This document shows positions 7,658 through 15,185 of a DNA stretch of 45,750 bases, in pieces; the stretch's first letter is position 1; each line of letters starts with the position of its first letter. Origin of the DNA: Acidimicrobiaceae bacterium (GTDB lineage: Bacteria; Actinomycetota; Acidimicrobiia; Acidimicrobiales; RAAP-2); contig DAHVAJ010000065.1 of NCBI GenBank assembly GCA_027314705.1, positions 1 to 45,750 on the forward strand, in the 5' to 3' direction. The notes beneath the pieces were generated by a model. The model did no database searches. It was not told the DNA's origin and saw nothing but the letters and a program-made list of their open reading frames with translations. The translations under genes were made by a program, and so were the position numbers.

Positions 7658-7926
7658 CCACCGTCCGCATCCCCACCCAGCTCCGCACCCTGACCGGGGG
7701 GGTGGGCGAGGTCGCGGTGGAGGGCGCCAACGTGGGCGAGGTGCTCCAGGGCCTCGACGCCGCGCACCCCGGCTTCGGCGAGCGGCTCTTCGACGAGCAG
7801 GGGAGCCTCCGGCGGTTCGTCAACGTCTTCGTCGACGAGGAGGACGTCCGCTTCCTCGACGGGCTGGCCACCCCGGTGGGGGCCGGCCAGACGCTCTCCA
7901 TCGTCCCCGCCGTGGCCGGCGGCTGA
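7654..7926 (+). CDS. metO: ThiS/MoaD-like sulfur-carrier protein, copy 1 (MetO type)
   Basis: 90-residue ubiquitin-fold protein ending in VPAVAGG. The terminal Gly-Gly is where adenylation and thiocarboxylation occur in ThiS, MoaD and CysO. ATGA overlap with metM couples their translation, so it most likely feeds sulfide to that enzyme rather than to molybdopterin synthesis; no moa or thi gene is nearby. An E1-like activating enzyme (MoeB/ThiF type) is not in the window. The second copy at 43747 shares the segments TQLRTLTGGVGEV (A for T at its first position there), RFVN and EDVRFLDGLATPV. Confidence 0.85.
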   Translation: MTTVRIPTQLRTLTGGVGEVAVEGANVGEVLQGLDAAHPGFGERLFDEQGSLRRFVNVFVDEEDVRFLDGLATPVGAGQTLSIVPAVAGG

Positions 7927-7958
7927 ACCCGCCCCGGGCCACCGGCCGGGCCGAGGGG

Positions 7959-8597
7959 TCAGGCCGTCCCGGCCCACCCGGGTGACAGGCCGTGGAGGAC
8001 GAAGCGGGCGATGTCGGTCGCGGCCTCGGCCCGGGGTGCGGGGTCGGGCTCGCCGGCCCGCACGGCGATGGCCCCGTAGAGCTGCTGGCCGATGAGGGTC
8101 GTGGCCCGGTCGGGGTCCATGGCCCGGAACTGCCCGGTGACCGCGCCCTCGTCGTAGAGGTCGCGGACCAGGCGGGCGATGTCGAGGCCGATGAGGGCCA
8201 GCTCGGCCCCGACGGCGACGGCGCCCTGACCGGGGGAGGCCTGTGCCACGAGGGCCAGCCGGAAGAAGGCGGGGTCGTCGTCGATCCGGGCCAGCATCTC
8301 CTCGATCAGGCGCTCGAGCCGGGCCGCCGGCGTGGCGTCCTGGGCCCAGGCGTCGGCGATGGCCTCGCGCAGCTGGGTGTGCATCTGGGCCAGGCAGGCC
8401 CGGAGCAGCTCGTCGCGGCTGGCGAAGTAGACGTAGACGGTCGAGCGGGCGACGCCGGCCTCCTGGGCGATCTCGTCCATCGGGACGTCGGTGGTGCCCC
8501 GCTCGCCGAAGAGGCGGCGGGCCACGGCCACGACCTGGTCGCGACGGTAGTCCCGGATGACCTCCTTCAGGCCCTCCGGCGTCCTGCGTCCCGCCAT
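7959..8597 (-). CDS. TetR-family transcriptional regulator of the P450 operon
   Basis: 212 residues. The helix-turn-helix reads MDEIAQEAGVARSTVYVYFA, followed by DELLRA as usual for TetR_N, then a helical ligand-binding domain of normal length. Its ATG follows the stop of the P450 gene with no gap (TGA-ATG), so it is co-transcribed with and probably regulates the EthD-like/P450 genes. No operator is recognised upstream of the operon. It converges on metO with 32 bases between. Confidence 0.88.
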   Translation of the reverse strand: MAGRRTPEGLKEVIRDYRRDQVVAVARRLFGERGTTDVPMDEIAQEAGVARSTVYVYFASRDELLRACLAQMHTQLREAIADAWAQDATPAARLERLIEEMLARIDDDPAFFRLALVAQASPGQGAVAVGAELALIGLDIARLVRDLYDEGAVTGQFRAMDPDRATTLIGQQLYGAIAVRAGEPDPAPRAEAATDIARFVLHGLSPGWAGTA

Positions 8598-9851
8598 TCA
8601 GGCCGACACGCGGGGACCGGGCGGGAAGGTGACCGGGATGTGCTTGACCCCGCTGATGAACGCCGACTGGAGGCGCTGGACGTCCCCGGCGAGCTGCAGG
8701 TCGGGCATCCGCTCCAGCAGGTGCTCGAACATCACGCGGATCTCCATCCGGGCCAGGTTGGCGCCGAGGCAGAAGTGGGGGCCGCCGGCCCCGAAGGCCA
8801 TGTGCGGATTGGGGCTCCGGGTGATGTCGAACCGCTGCGGGTCGGCAAAGACCTTCTCGTCGCGGTTGGCGGAGATGTGGAAGAAGACGACCTTCGCGTC
8901 CCCGTCGATGGCCTGGCCCTCGATCTCCACCGGGCCGGTCGTCTGGCGGCGGAAGTTCATGACCGGGGTGACGAAGCGGAGCATCTCCTCGACGGCGTCG
9001 GGCAGGAGCGAGCGGTCCTGGCGGAGGAGGGCCCACTGGTCGGGGTGCTCGAAGAAGGCGGCCATGGCCCCCGAGATGAGGTTGCGGGTCGTCTCGTTGC
9101 CGGCCACGGTGAGCAGCAGGAAGAAGAGCTCGAGCTCGAACTCCGAGAGCTGCTCGCCCTCGATCTCGACCTGGGTGAGCACGCTCATGAGGTCGTCGTG
9201 CGGGTCGACCCGCTTCTTGGCGAACAGCTCCGACGCATAGGCGTAGAGCTCCATGGAGGCCTGTTGGGCCACCTCCCCAGCCGTCTGGTACTCGGGGTCC
9301 TCGCTCCCGATCATCCGGTTCGACCAGTCGAACATGCGGTGGCGGTCCTCGTGGGGCACGCCGAGCAGCTCGGCGATGACGACGAGGGGCAGCTCGGCGG
9401 CGATGTCCGTGACGAAGTCGGCCGAGCCGTGCTCGATCACCTCGTCGATGATCCCGTCGGTGGCGGCGTGGATGCGGTCGTGGAGCTGGTTGACCATCCG
9501 GGGGGTGAAGCCCTTGTTCACCAGGCGCCGGTAGCGGGTGTGGAGCGGCGGGTCCATGTTCAGCATGATGAGCTGCTGCTGGGCCAGGTCGTCGGCGGCG
9601 AGGTCCCAGAGGTAGGTGGCCTGCAGCGCCGAGGAGAAGGTCTCGTGGTCGCGGTTGACGACGGTGCAGCCGGCGTGCGACGTGACCGCCCAGAAGCCGG
9701 GGCCGTCCGCCTCCTCCTGCCACCAGACCGGGGCGCGCTCCCGCAGGAAGGCGAACCACTCGTGGGGGACCCGGTCGGCGAACTGCCGGGAATCCAGGAG
9801 GTTGATGTCGCCGAAGTCGATGCCGCTGGTGTCGAGCTCGTGCTGTCCCAC
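8598..9851 (-). CDS. Cytochrome P450, CYP125/CYP142/CYP124-like
   Basis: 417-residue heme monooxygenase. I-helix AGNETTRN (residues 250-256), K-helix ExxR (Glu289/Arg292), and heme loop FGAGGPHFCLG with Cys361 as iron ligand. The N-terminal region (HEWFAFLRERAPVWW) and the terminal SGVKHIPVTF resemble the actinobacterial sterol and lipid omega-hydroxylase group, so a steroid or long-chain substrate is plausible but not proven. GTG 9851 is preceded by a GGGGGAGGGGG ribosome site. It lies in a minus-strand series EthD-like, P450, TetR. Redox partners are not encoded nearby. Confidence 0.88.
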   Translation of the reverse strand: MGQHELDTSGIDFGDINLLDSRQFADRVPHEWFAFLRERAPVWWQEEADGPGFWAVTSHAGCTVVNRDHETFSSALQATYLWDLAADDLAQQQLIMLNMDPPLHTRYRRLVNKGFTPRMVNQLHDRIHAATDGIIDEVIEHGSADFVTDIAAELPLVVIAELLGVPHEDRHRMFDWSNRMIGSEDPEYQTAGEVAQQASMELYAYASELFAKKRVDPHDDLMSVLTQVEIEGEQLSEFELELFFLLLTVAGNETTRNLISGAMAAFFEHPDQWALLRQDRSLLPDAVEEMLRFVTPVMNFRRQTTGPVEIEGQAIDGDAKVVFFHISANRDEKVFADPQRFDITRSPNPHMAFGAGGPHFCLGANLARMEIRVMFEHLLERMPDLQLAGDVQRLQSAFISGVKHIPVTFPPGPRVSA

Positions 9852-9955
9852 GTCGGACGCCCCCTCCCCCGGATCGGACGCAGTGTCCGACCGGGGGATC
9901 GTAGGCCCGGGCTCCGGGGGTGTCAATGCCCCCGGCGGGCCGTCGCGGTCGGCGC

Positions 9956-10321
9956 TCAGACGCTCCAGTCGACCTCGCCGTCCATGACCGTCCAGGGCTC
10001 CTCGGTCAGGACGAACTCGAGGTGGTCGGTGTCGAGGAACCTGGCGGTGTCCTCCAGGACGGCGGGGAAGTCGGGTTCCCCCATGTGGGCGTGGTAGGCC
10101 TCCATGGAGGGGAACCACTGGACGGTCACCCCGTCGTAGCCGGAGCGGTCGTCGTCGTCCCGGTAGTCGTCGAGGGGCCGGGGGTTCTGCTCGTAGCGGA
10201 CGACGTGGCGGCCGGCCTGGCTGTGGGCCACCAGGGGCCCGTGGTGCTCGGTCCAGTACCGCCGGAACTCGGCGGGGGTCAGCCCCTCCTTCCGCTTGAG
10301 GAGGCAGGTCAGCTTGATCAT
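9956..10321 (-). CDS. EthD-domain protein
   Basis: 121-residue dimeric alpha-beta-barrel protein. The opening LTCLLKRKEGLTPAEFRRYW and EHHGPLV are typical of EthD, a small protein needed with P450-type ether degradation in some actinobacteria. VTVQWFPSMEAYHAHM and the FLDT stretch complete the fold. It precedes the P450 by 104 bases on the same strand, which supports a functional link, though its reaction is unknown. ATG 10321 follows a GAGAGGA site about ten bases upstream. Confidence 0.82.
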   Translation of the reverse strand: MIKLTCLLKRKEGLTPAEFRRYWTEHHGPLVAHSQAGRHVVRYEQNPRPLDDYRDDDDRSGYDGVTVQWFPSMEAYHAHMGEPDFPAVLEDTARFLDTDHLEFVLTEEPWTVMDGEVDWSV

Positions 10322-10478
10322 CGGCGGGGTCCTCTCGTCGGCCTCGGCGCCGCGGTGGGGTGTCTCGGTGGGGTGCCGCGGTGGGGTGGCTCGGGCGCCG
10401 GCCGGGTCCGACCGGCGTCCCGGGTGAGAGGCTGCCCCGGACCGCACGCCCCGGGCAAGCCGGCCGGTCCCGGCCGTG

Positions 10479-11267
10479 TCAGGAACCGACCGGCCCGAGG
10501 GAACGGGTGCAGAAGGTGTCGACGAGGTAGGGGAGCCGGATCGGTTCGGGGAGGGAGGCGGCCAACTCGGCCACCCCGGCGAGGAGCTCCCGGCGGGCGT
10601 CGTCGGGCAGCACGGCGACGGTGCTGCGCGAGGCCACCTGTTCGACGAAGGCCTCCCGGGTCAGGGATTGGGTGAAGCGGAAGCGGGCCCGGGTCACGGG
10701 GCCGAAGAGGCCGCTGGCGTCCACCACGGCGCCGAAGTCCGTGCCGACCTGGTACGGGGCGTCGCGTTCCCACCTGCTCACCCGGTCGAGCCGGGCCACC
10801 ACCGGGTCCGACCCGTCCCGTTCGTTCCAGACGAGGCCCAGGCCGCCCCCCGGCCGGAGCACACGCGCCAGCTCGGCGAGGGCCTCCGGCACGTCGAACC
10901 AGTGGAAGGCCTGGGCGACGACGGCGGCGTCGAACGACCCGTCCGCGAAGGGCAGCTGCTCGGCGGTGGCCGCGAGCACCGGCACCGCGGGGACGGCGGT
11001 GCGGAAGGCGGCCCGCATCGACGCGGACGGCTCGGCCGCCACCAGGGCGGCGCCGGTGGGGACGAGGGCGCGGGTGAGCTTTCCCGTCCCGGCGGCGAGA
11101 TCGAGGACCGTGGCGCCGGGCCCGACGCCCGTCCCGGCCACCAGGTGGGCCACCGTCTCCGACGTGTAGCCGGGTCGGGCCCGCTCGTAGACGTCGGCGC
11201 CGGAGGCGAACCCCGCCCGGCCCAGCCGGACCCGGCCGGGCGCCCCCGGATCGGCGCGATCGGTCAC
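10479..11267 (-). CDS. Class I SAM-dependent methyltransferase
   Basis: 262 residues. SAM-binding motif I VLDLAAGTGKLT, acidic loop AAEPSASM, motif around EQLPFADGSFDAAVVAQAFHWF, and ELARVLRPGGGLGLVWNERD place it in the Methyltransf_11 group. The acceptor is unknown. The start is GTG 11267, six bases after TAGGAT (11274-11279), which suggests a leaderless mRNA. It diverges from the acetyltransferase gene. Confidence 0.82.
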   Translation of the reverse strand: MTDRADPGAPGRVRLGRAGFASGADVYERARPGYTSETVAHLVAGTGVGPGATVLDLAAGTGKLTRALVPTGAALVAAEPSASMRAAFRTAVPAVPVLAATAEQLPFADGSFDAAVVAQAFHWFDVPEALAELARVLRPGGGLGLVWNERDGSDPVVARLDRVSRWERDAPYQVGTDFGAVVDASGLFGPVTRARFRFTQSLTREAFVEQVASRSTVAVLPDDARRELLAGVAELAASLPEPIRLPYLVDTFCTRSLGPVGS

Positions 11268-11347
11268 GGGGTCATCCTAGGGACGACCCCGTGACCACGG
11301 CCGGCGGAGGCGTCGCCGGCGCCCGGGAGGTCGGGTACCGTCGAAGG

Positions 11348-12169
11348 GTGAGCCACGCCGCACCCGACGCCGCCGACCGCCGTCCCGTCCGCCCCCCGGC
11401 GGGCGGGGGGCGCCGTGCCCGTCCGGGGACCCGGCGGCGGCGGTGGCGCAGCGCCGCCGTGCACGCCGGGTGGGAGTGGCTGGCCCGGTCGGGTGCCACC
11501 GGACCGGGGGACCGGCGCGCCGAACGGTTCGGGTCGTTCGGCAGCGGCAGTTGCCTGGCCTTCCCGCCCGGCGCCGTCTTCGGCGAGCGGTGGATCCACC
11601 TGGGTGACGACACCCTGGTCGGACCCTACGTGAGCCTGACGGCCGGCATGGTGCCCGGCCAGCGGATGGTGACCGACCCGGTGGTGCGCATCGGGGACCG
11701 GTGCATGATCGGCCGGGGCAGCCACATCATCGGCCACTTCCACATCGACCTCGGCGACGACATCCAGACGGGCCCCTACGTGTACATCACCGACCAGAAC
11801 CACGGCTACGAGGACCCCGACCAGGTCATCCACGCCCAGTGGCCGCACGACGTCCCCGTGCGCATCGGGTCGGGGAGCTGGATCGGGACGGGGGCCATCA
11901 TCTTGCCGGGGACGACGCTCGGCGAGCACGTGGTGGTGGCCGCCGGCGCGGTGGTGCGGGGCACCTTCCCCGACCACTGCGTGATCGCCGGCGTGCCGGC
12001 CCGGATCGTCCGCCGCTACGTGCCGGGCCGGGGCTGGGTGAGCGGCGAGCCGGGGGAGTCCGGGGCCGGCCCGACCGCCTCGGGCGACCGGGTGGGGCCA
12101 CCCGATCCGGTCGGGTCGGACGACGCGACCGGATCCAGCGTGGGCACCGGCGCCGGTGGTGCCGGGTAG
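11348..12169 (+). CDS. Left-handed beta-helix (hexapeptide-repeat) acyltransferase
   Basis: 273 residues. An Arg/Pro-rich N-terminus (to about residue 55) precedes hexapeptide repeats such as IGDRCMIGRGSHI, LGDDIQTGPYVYI, IGSGSWIGTGAIILPG and VVVAAGAVVRG. ITDQNHGYEDP carries the catalytic histidine seen in sugar and maltose O-acetyltransferases (LacA/NodL/WbbJ type); acetyl-CoA is the likely donor, the acceptor a sugar. GTG 11348 follows TACCGT-N6; GTG 11291 is possible. The last 50 residues are low-complexity Gly/Ser/Asp and overlap the patatin gene on the other strand by 154 bases. Confidence 0.83.
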   Translation: MSHAAPDAADRRPVRPPAGGGRRARPGTRRRRWRSAAVHAGWEWLARSGATGPGDRRAERFGSFGSGSCLAFPPGAVFGERWIHLGDDTLVGPYVSLTAGMVPGQRMVTDPVVRIGDRCMIGRGSHIIGHFHIDLGDDIQTGPYVYITDQNHGYEDPDQVIHAQWPHDVPVRIGSGSWIGTGAIILPGTTLGEHVVVAAGAVVRGTFPDHCVIAGVPARIVRRYVPGRGWVSGEPGESGAGPTASGDRVGPPDPVGSDDATGSSVGTGAGGAG

Positions 12170-13176
12170 GGGACGGTCCCGAGCCCGTACCGACGGACGA
12201 TCTCCGAGGCCTCCTCGCGACCCTGCGCGAGGAGCTGTTCGGTGGTGGAGAAGTCGTCGAAGTCGCGGGTGGCCCCCTCGGGGCCGACGCACAGGATGAC
12301 CTCCACCCCCTCGGGCAGGGCGGCCATGTCCCGGGCGAAGCGGGCGTGGATGGAGATGAGGAGGGCATTCACCATGCCCTCGACCGGACGCCGGAACGGG
12401 GGCGGGGTGAACAGGGGCGGCGAGCACAGCAGCACGACGATCCGGGTGGCACCGGCCTCGACCGCCCGCTGGATGGGCACGTTGTCGACCACCCCGCCGT
12501 CGATGTAGCGGTCACCCTCGATCTCGACCGGGGGGAAGATGGCCGGCATGGCCGCGGAGGCCAGCACGGCGTCGACGGCGGGTCCGTAGGTGAACCAGTG
12601 GGCCTGCCCGTCGGTCAGCGACGTGGCCACCACCTCGACGGGCACCCGCGCCTCCTCGAGGCGCTCACAGGCGTAGGCGTCCTCCAGCACGGCACGCAGG
12701 CCCCGGTTCGGGTACACCGCGTCGCGTTGCTGGAAGTAGAGCCAGGGTCCGTGCAGCCGGCCCTGGGGGTAGACCCGTTCCCCGCTGAGCCCGAGCCAGA
12801 CGTCGACCATCCTCCCGACCCCGGCCCTGGTGGGGTCGGCGGCGAACCCGACTCCGTTCACCGCCCCGACGGAGCTCCCGTAGACCCGGTCCGGCACGAA
12901 GCCGTGCTCGGCCAGGACCTGCAGCATCCCGACCTGGACGGCGCCGCGCGTGCCGCCCCCGGCCAGCACCAGCGCGGTGAGCCCCTCGGACTCCTCCTCG
13001 TCCTCTTCCTGGTCCCCCTCCTCGTCGTCCGCGGAGCCGCCCGCCGGGCGCGCCTCCCGTGACGCAGCGGCGCGCCGGAAGGTGAAGCGGAGCGTGAGCA
13101 CGACGAGCACCACCACGGCGACGACGAAGATCCCGAACACGACGGCGAAGGCGGTGGTCGAGGCCGCGACGGTCAT
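12016..13176 (-). CDS. Membrane-anchored patatin-like phospholipase
   Basis: 386 residues. One N-terminal membrane helix (about residues 8-30), an acidic stretch rich in Asp/Glu, then a patatin domain: oxyanion loop GGGTRG, nucleophile elbow GSSVG, and the dyad aspartate in DGGVVDNVP, so it should be an active serine lipid hydrolase. The domain ends near VRRYGLGTVPYP; the last 50 residues are a Pro/Ser tail that overlaps the convergent acetyltransferase gene. TAGCCT (13185-13190) lies five bases before GTG 13179 and eight before ATG 13176, so either start could be leaderless. Confidence 0.86.
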   Translation of the reverse strand: MTVAASTTAFAVVFGIFVVAVVVLVVLTLRFTFRRAAASREARPAGGSADDEEGDQEEDEEESEGLTALVLAGGGTRGAVQVGMLQVLAEHGFVPDRVYGSSVGAVNGVGFAADPTRAGVGRMVDVWLGLSGERVYPQGRLHGPWLYFQQRDAVYPNRGLRAVLEDAYACERLEEARVPVEVVATSLTDGQAHWFTYGPAVDAVLASAAMPAIFPPVEIEGDRYIDGGVVDNVPIQRAVEAGATRIVVLLCSPPLFTPPPFRRPVEGMVNALLISIHARFARDMAALPEGVEVILCVGPEGATRDFDDFSTTEQLLAQGREEASEIVRRYGLGTVPYPAPPAPVPTLDPVASSDPTGSGGPTRSPEAVGPAPDSPGSPLTQPRPGT

Positions 13177-13243
13177 CACGCGAGAGGCTACCGGCCGGCC
13201 CCCGGGCGCGGAGCCTGTGACACCCGGACGCCACACTGGCCCC

Positions 13244-14287
13244 ATGCCCGCGAGCAAGGTCGTCCCCGCCACCGGCGGCCGGGAGGCGTGGCCGGCGACC
13301 TCCCCTCCTGCACCGGCCGGTGGACCCGACGGGGTCCCGACCGACGGTCCCACCGCGCCGCCCACCGGCCGCGAACTGCTCGACCGGCTCCGGCTGGTCG
13401 ACCACCCCCGCCCGGCGGGCGACCCCGAACTGGTGGCCCACCTGCGCGGCCTCCTGGAGACGGCGGTGGCCTCGTCGGGGGCGCCCGCCGGGCGGCTGCT
13501 CGTCACCCGGGACCGGCTCAGCCGGTCGCTGGCCTGCCCGCGTCACCGCCGGCCCCCGGACGGGGCGGATCCCACCGTGGGCCCGTCGCTGGCCTGCGGG
13601 GCGCTCGTGGGCGCGCTCTTCCGCCAGTTGGTGACCGTCGGTCAGATCGGAGAGGCGATGGCCGACGGGCTCGACGCCCTCCGGGTCGACGACCGCCAGG
13701 CGGCGCTCGTGGCCTGGATCGACCAGCTCGCCCCGCCGGAGCGGGCCGGACTGGCCGCCGAGGTGGCCCGCCAGGTCGACGGGCTCCGCCGCCGGTGGCC
13801 CGGGCTCGACCCGCGGTGGCTCCCACGGACGCAGGAGAGCATCCGGGTCGTCCTGGCCGGCGGGGCCGCCGAGCTCTCCGCTCGCATCGACCTCGCCCTC
13901 GGCCGGCCGGCCGAGGTGTCCGCTTCGGTGGCCCTGGTCGACGTCACCTCCGGGCTCCGCCGGCCGGAGCACGGCGCCGACCGCGGGTTCCTCGCGCTGG
14001 TCGAAGCGCTCCGGAGCCCGGCACCACCCTTCGCCGTGGCCACCTACTACACGAGGACGGGCGACCTCGACGTCGACCCCGTCACCCCCGCCCTGCTCGA
14101 GCGGGCCGCCCGGCGGTGCGCGTCGGGGATCGCCGCGCTCGCCGACGCCGACGGCGCGTCCTCGGCGGGCGCCGTCCCGGCCTGCGCCACCTGCGCTCCG
14201 GAGCCGGCGCGCCACGGCGCGCGGGACCGGACACGGCCGCCGATCGTCCTCTCCCCGGGTCGGCCCGCCGCGATGGTGGCGGCGTGA
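13244..14287 (+). CDS. RecB-like PD-(D/E)XK fold protein, apparently catalytically dead (A)
   Basis: 347 residues with no family I can name outright. A Pro/Gly-rich N-terminus leads to RLSRSLACPRH (Cys98), like the opening of RecB/AddB/Cas4 nuclease domains. Later come SARIDLALG (Asp216), LVDVTSG (Asp233, with Thr235 where the catalytic lysine of D-x-K belongs), then a helical segment and VATYYTRTGDLDVD. Cys292 and CATC (Cys314, Cys317) recall the C-terminal cysteines of iron-sulfur RecB-type nucleases. This is a motif reading, not an alignment. CACACT-N6-ATG suggests a leaderless start. The next gene overlaps by four bases. Confidence 0.55.
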   Translation: MPASKVVPATGGREAWPATSPPAPAGGPDGVPTDGPTAPPTGRELLDRLRLVDHPRPAGDPELVAHLRGLLETAVASSGAPAGRLLVTRDRLSRSLACPRHRRPPDGADPTVGPSLACGALVGALFRQLVTVGQIGEAMADGLDALRVDDRQAALVAWIDQLAPPERAGLAAEVARQVDGLRRRWPGLDPRWLPRTQESIRVVLAGGAAELSARIDLALGRPAEVSASVALVDVTSGLRRPEHGADRGFLALVEALRSPAPPFAVATYYTRTGDLDVDPVTPALLERAARRCASGIAALADADGASSAGAVPACATCAPEPARHGARDRTRPPIVLSPGRPAAMVAA

Positions 14288-15156
14288 GCGGGCGGGTCGG
14301 CGAGCGTACGGCCGCGCTCCTCGAGCCGCCACCGACCCTGGTCAGCGACGCCTCCCGGCACCGGGTGCGCGACGGGTTGGCCGTCGCGCTCTCGGCGGTC
14401 GCCGGGGCGGCGTCCGGCCCGCCGGTCGAGGTGTCGTTGCCGCTCCTGCGTCGGGCCCGATCCCGGCCCGGGTCGCTCGGACTCCCCGAGGCCCGGTTCG
14501 CCTGGCGGCCGTCGTTCGTGCGCCGATCCCTCGGTCTGGCCGTGGTGCAGGCCTGTGCCGAGGGACGGTACGCGGCCCCGACCGCCGCGGTCGGCCCGGT
14601 GGCCGACGCCGCCCTCGGCGAGTGGCGGAGGACCGGATGGCGCACCTATCACTGGGAACCGTGGCTGGCCGGCCTGGGCAGCGGGGCGCGTGCCGCGGTG
14701 CTGGCCGAGGCCGTGGGATGGGCCAGCACCCTCTGGACCACCTTCGAGTGGTCCGCCCTCGACGGACGCGTGCGCTTCGGCGGGCCCGACGACCGCTGGT
14801 GCTGCTCCGGGGCGCCGTCGGTCCGCCTGAAGGGCCGGAGCGAGCTGCGCGTCGCGCTCGGTGGCCAGGGAGCGGACCCCGCCGCCACCGGAACCTCCGG
14901 GGTGTCGGCGCTCGTCACCGTGGCCGGCGGTGTCCCGCTCGACGGCTGGCACGAGGAGCTCACGTTCCTGGCCCTCGTGACCGGGCTCCGCGCCCCGGAC
15001 CTTCCGGTGCCCGCCCGTGTCTTCGGCCTCTGGCCGGACGCGGGGATCCGCCGGATGGTCGACGTCGACGAGGAGCTGCTCAACGCCGCCTCCGGTCGGG
15101 TGGTGGCCGCCGCGGCGTCGGTGGTGGCGGCCCGGCGCCTGGCCCGACCGGGCTGA
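14284..15156 (+). CDS. RecB-like PD-(D/E)XK fold protein, apparently catalytically dead (B)
   Basis: 290 residues, coupled to the preceding gene by a GTGA overlap. Not a named family to me. VRLKGRSELRV (Glu187) resembles the G-x-(I/E)-D strand of RecB nuclease domains, ALVTVAGG stands where D-x-K would be, and HEELTFLALVTG resembles the helix after the active site. The N-terminal half has FAWRPSFVRRSLGLAVVQACAEG and many Trp residues. The same order of elements occurs in gene A, so the two may be distant paralogues forming a heterodimer without nuclease activity. Alternative: an unrelated actinobacterial hypothetical pair. Confidence 0.5.
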   Translation: MSGRVGERTAALLEPPPTLVSDASRHRVRDGLAVALSAVAGAASGPPVEVSLPLLRRARSRPGSLGLPEARFAWRPSFVRRSLGLAVVQACAEGRYAAPTAAVGPVADAALGEWRRTGWRTYHWEPWLAGLGSGARAAVLAEAVGWASTLWTTFEWSALDGRVRFGGPDDRWCCSGAPSVRLKGRSELRVALGGQGADPAATGTSGVSALVTVAGGVPLDGWHEELTFLALVTGLRAPDLPVPARVFGLWPDAGIRRMVDVDEELLNAASGRVVAAAASVVAARRLARPG

Positions 15157-15157
15157 G

Positions 15158-15185
15158 CGGCCCGTCCGCCGGCCCGGTCGGGCCG
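15158..15185. terminator. Possible bidirectional hairpin
   Basis: CGGCCCG at 15158-15164 pairs with CGGGCCG at 15179-15185 around a 14-base loop, between the convergent RecB-like and acyl-CoA synthetase genes. There is no T tract, so termination is only inferred. Confidence 0.35.

Noticed and set aside
7654-7926. Carrier protein as molybdopterin MoaD or thiamine ThiS
   Set aside because: No moa, moe or thi genes are nearby, while an overlapping PLP enzyme and a SAM riboswitch point to methionine synthesis.
7992-10097. 701-codon plus-strand frame over TetR and P450
   Set aside because: It crosses two well-supported minus-strand genes and shows no motif.
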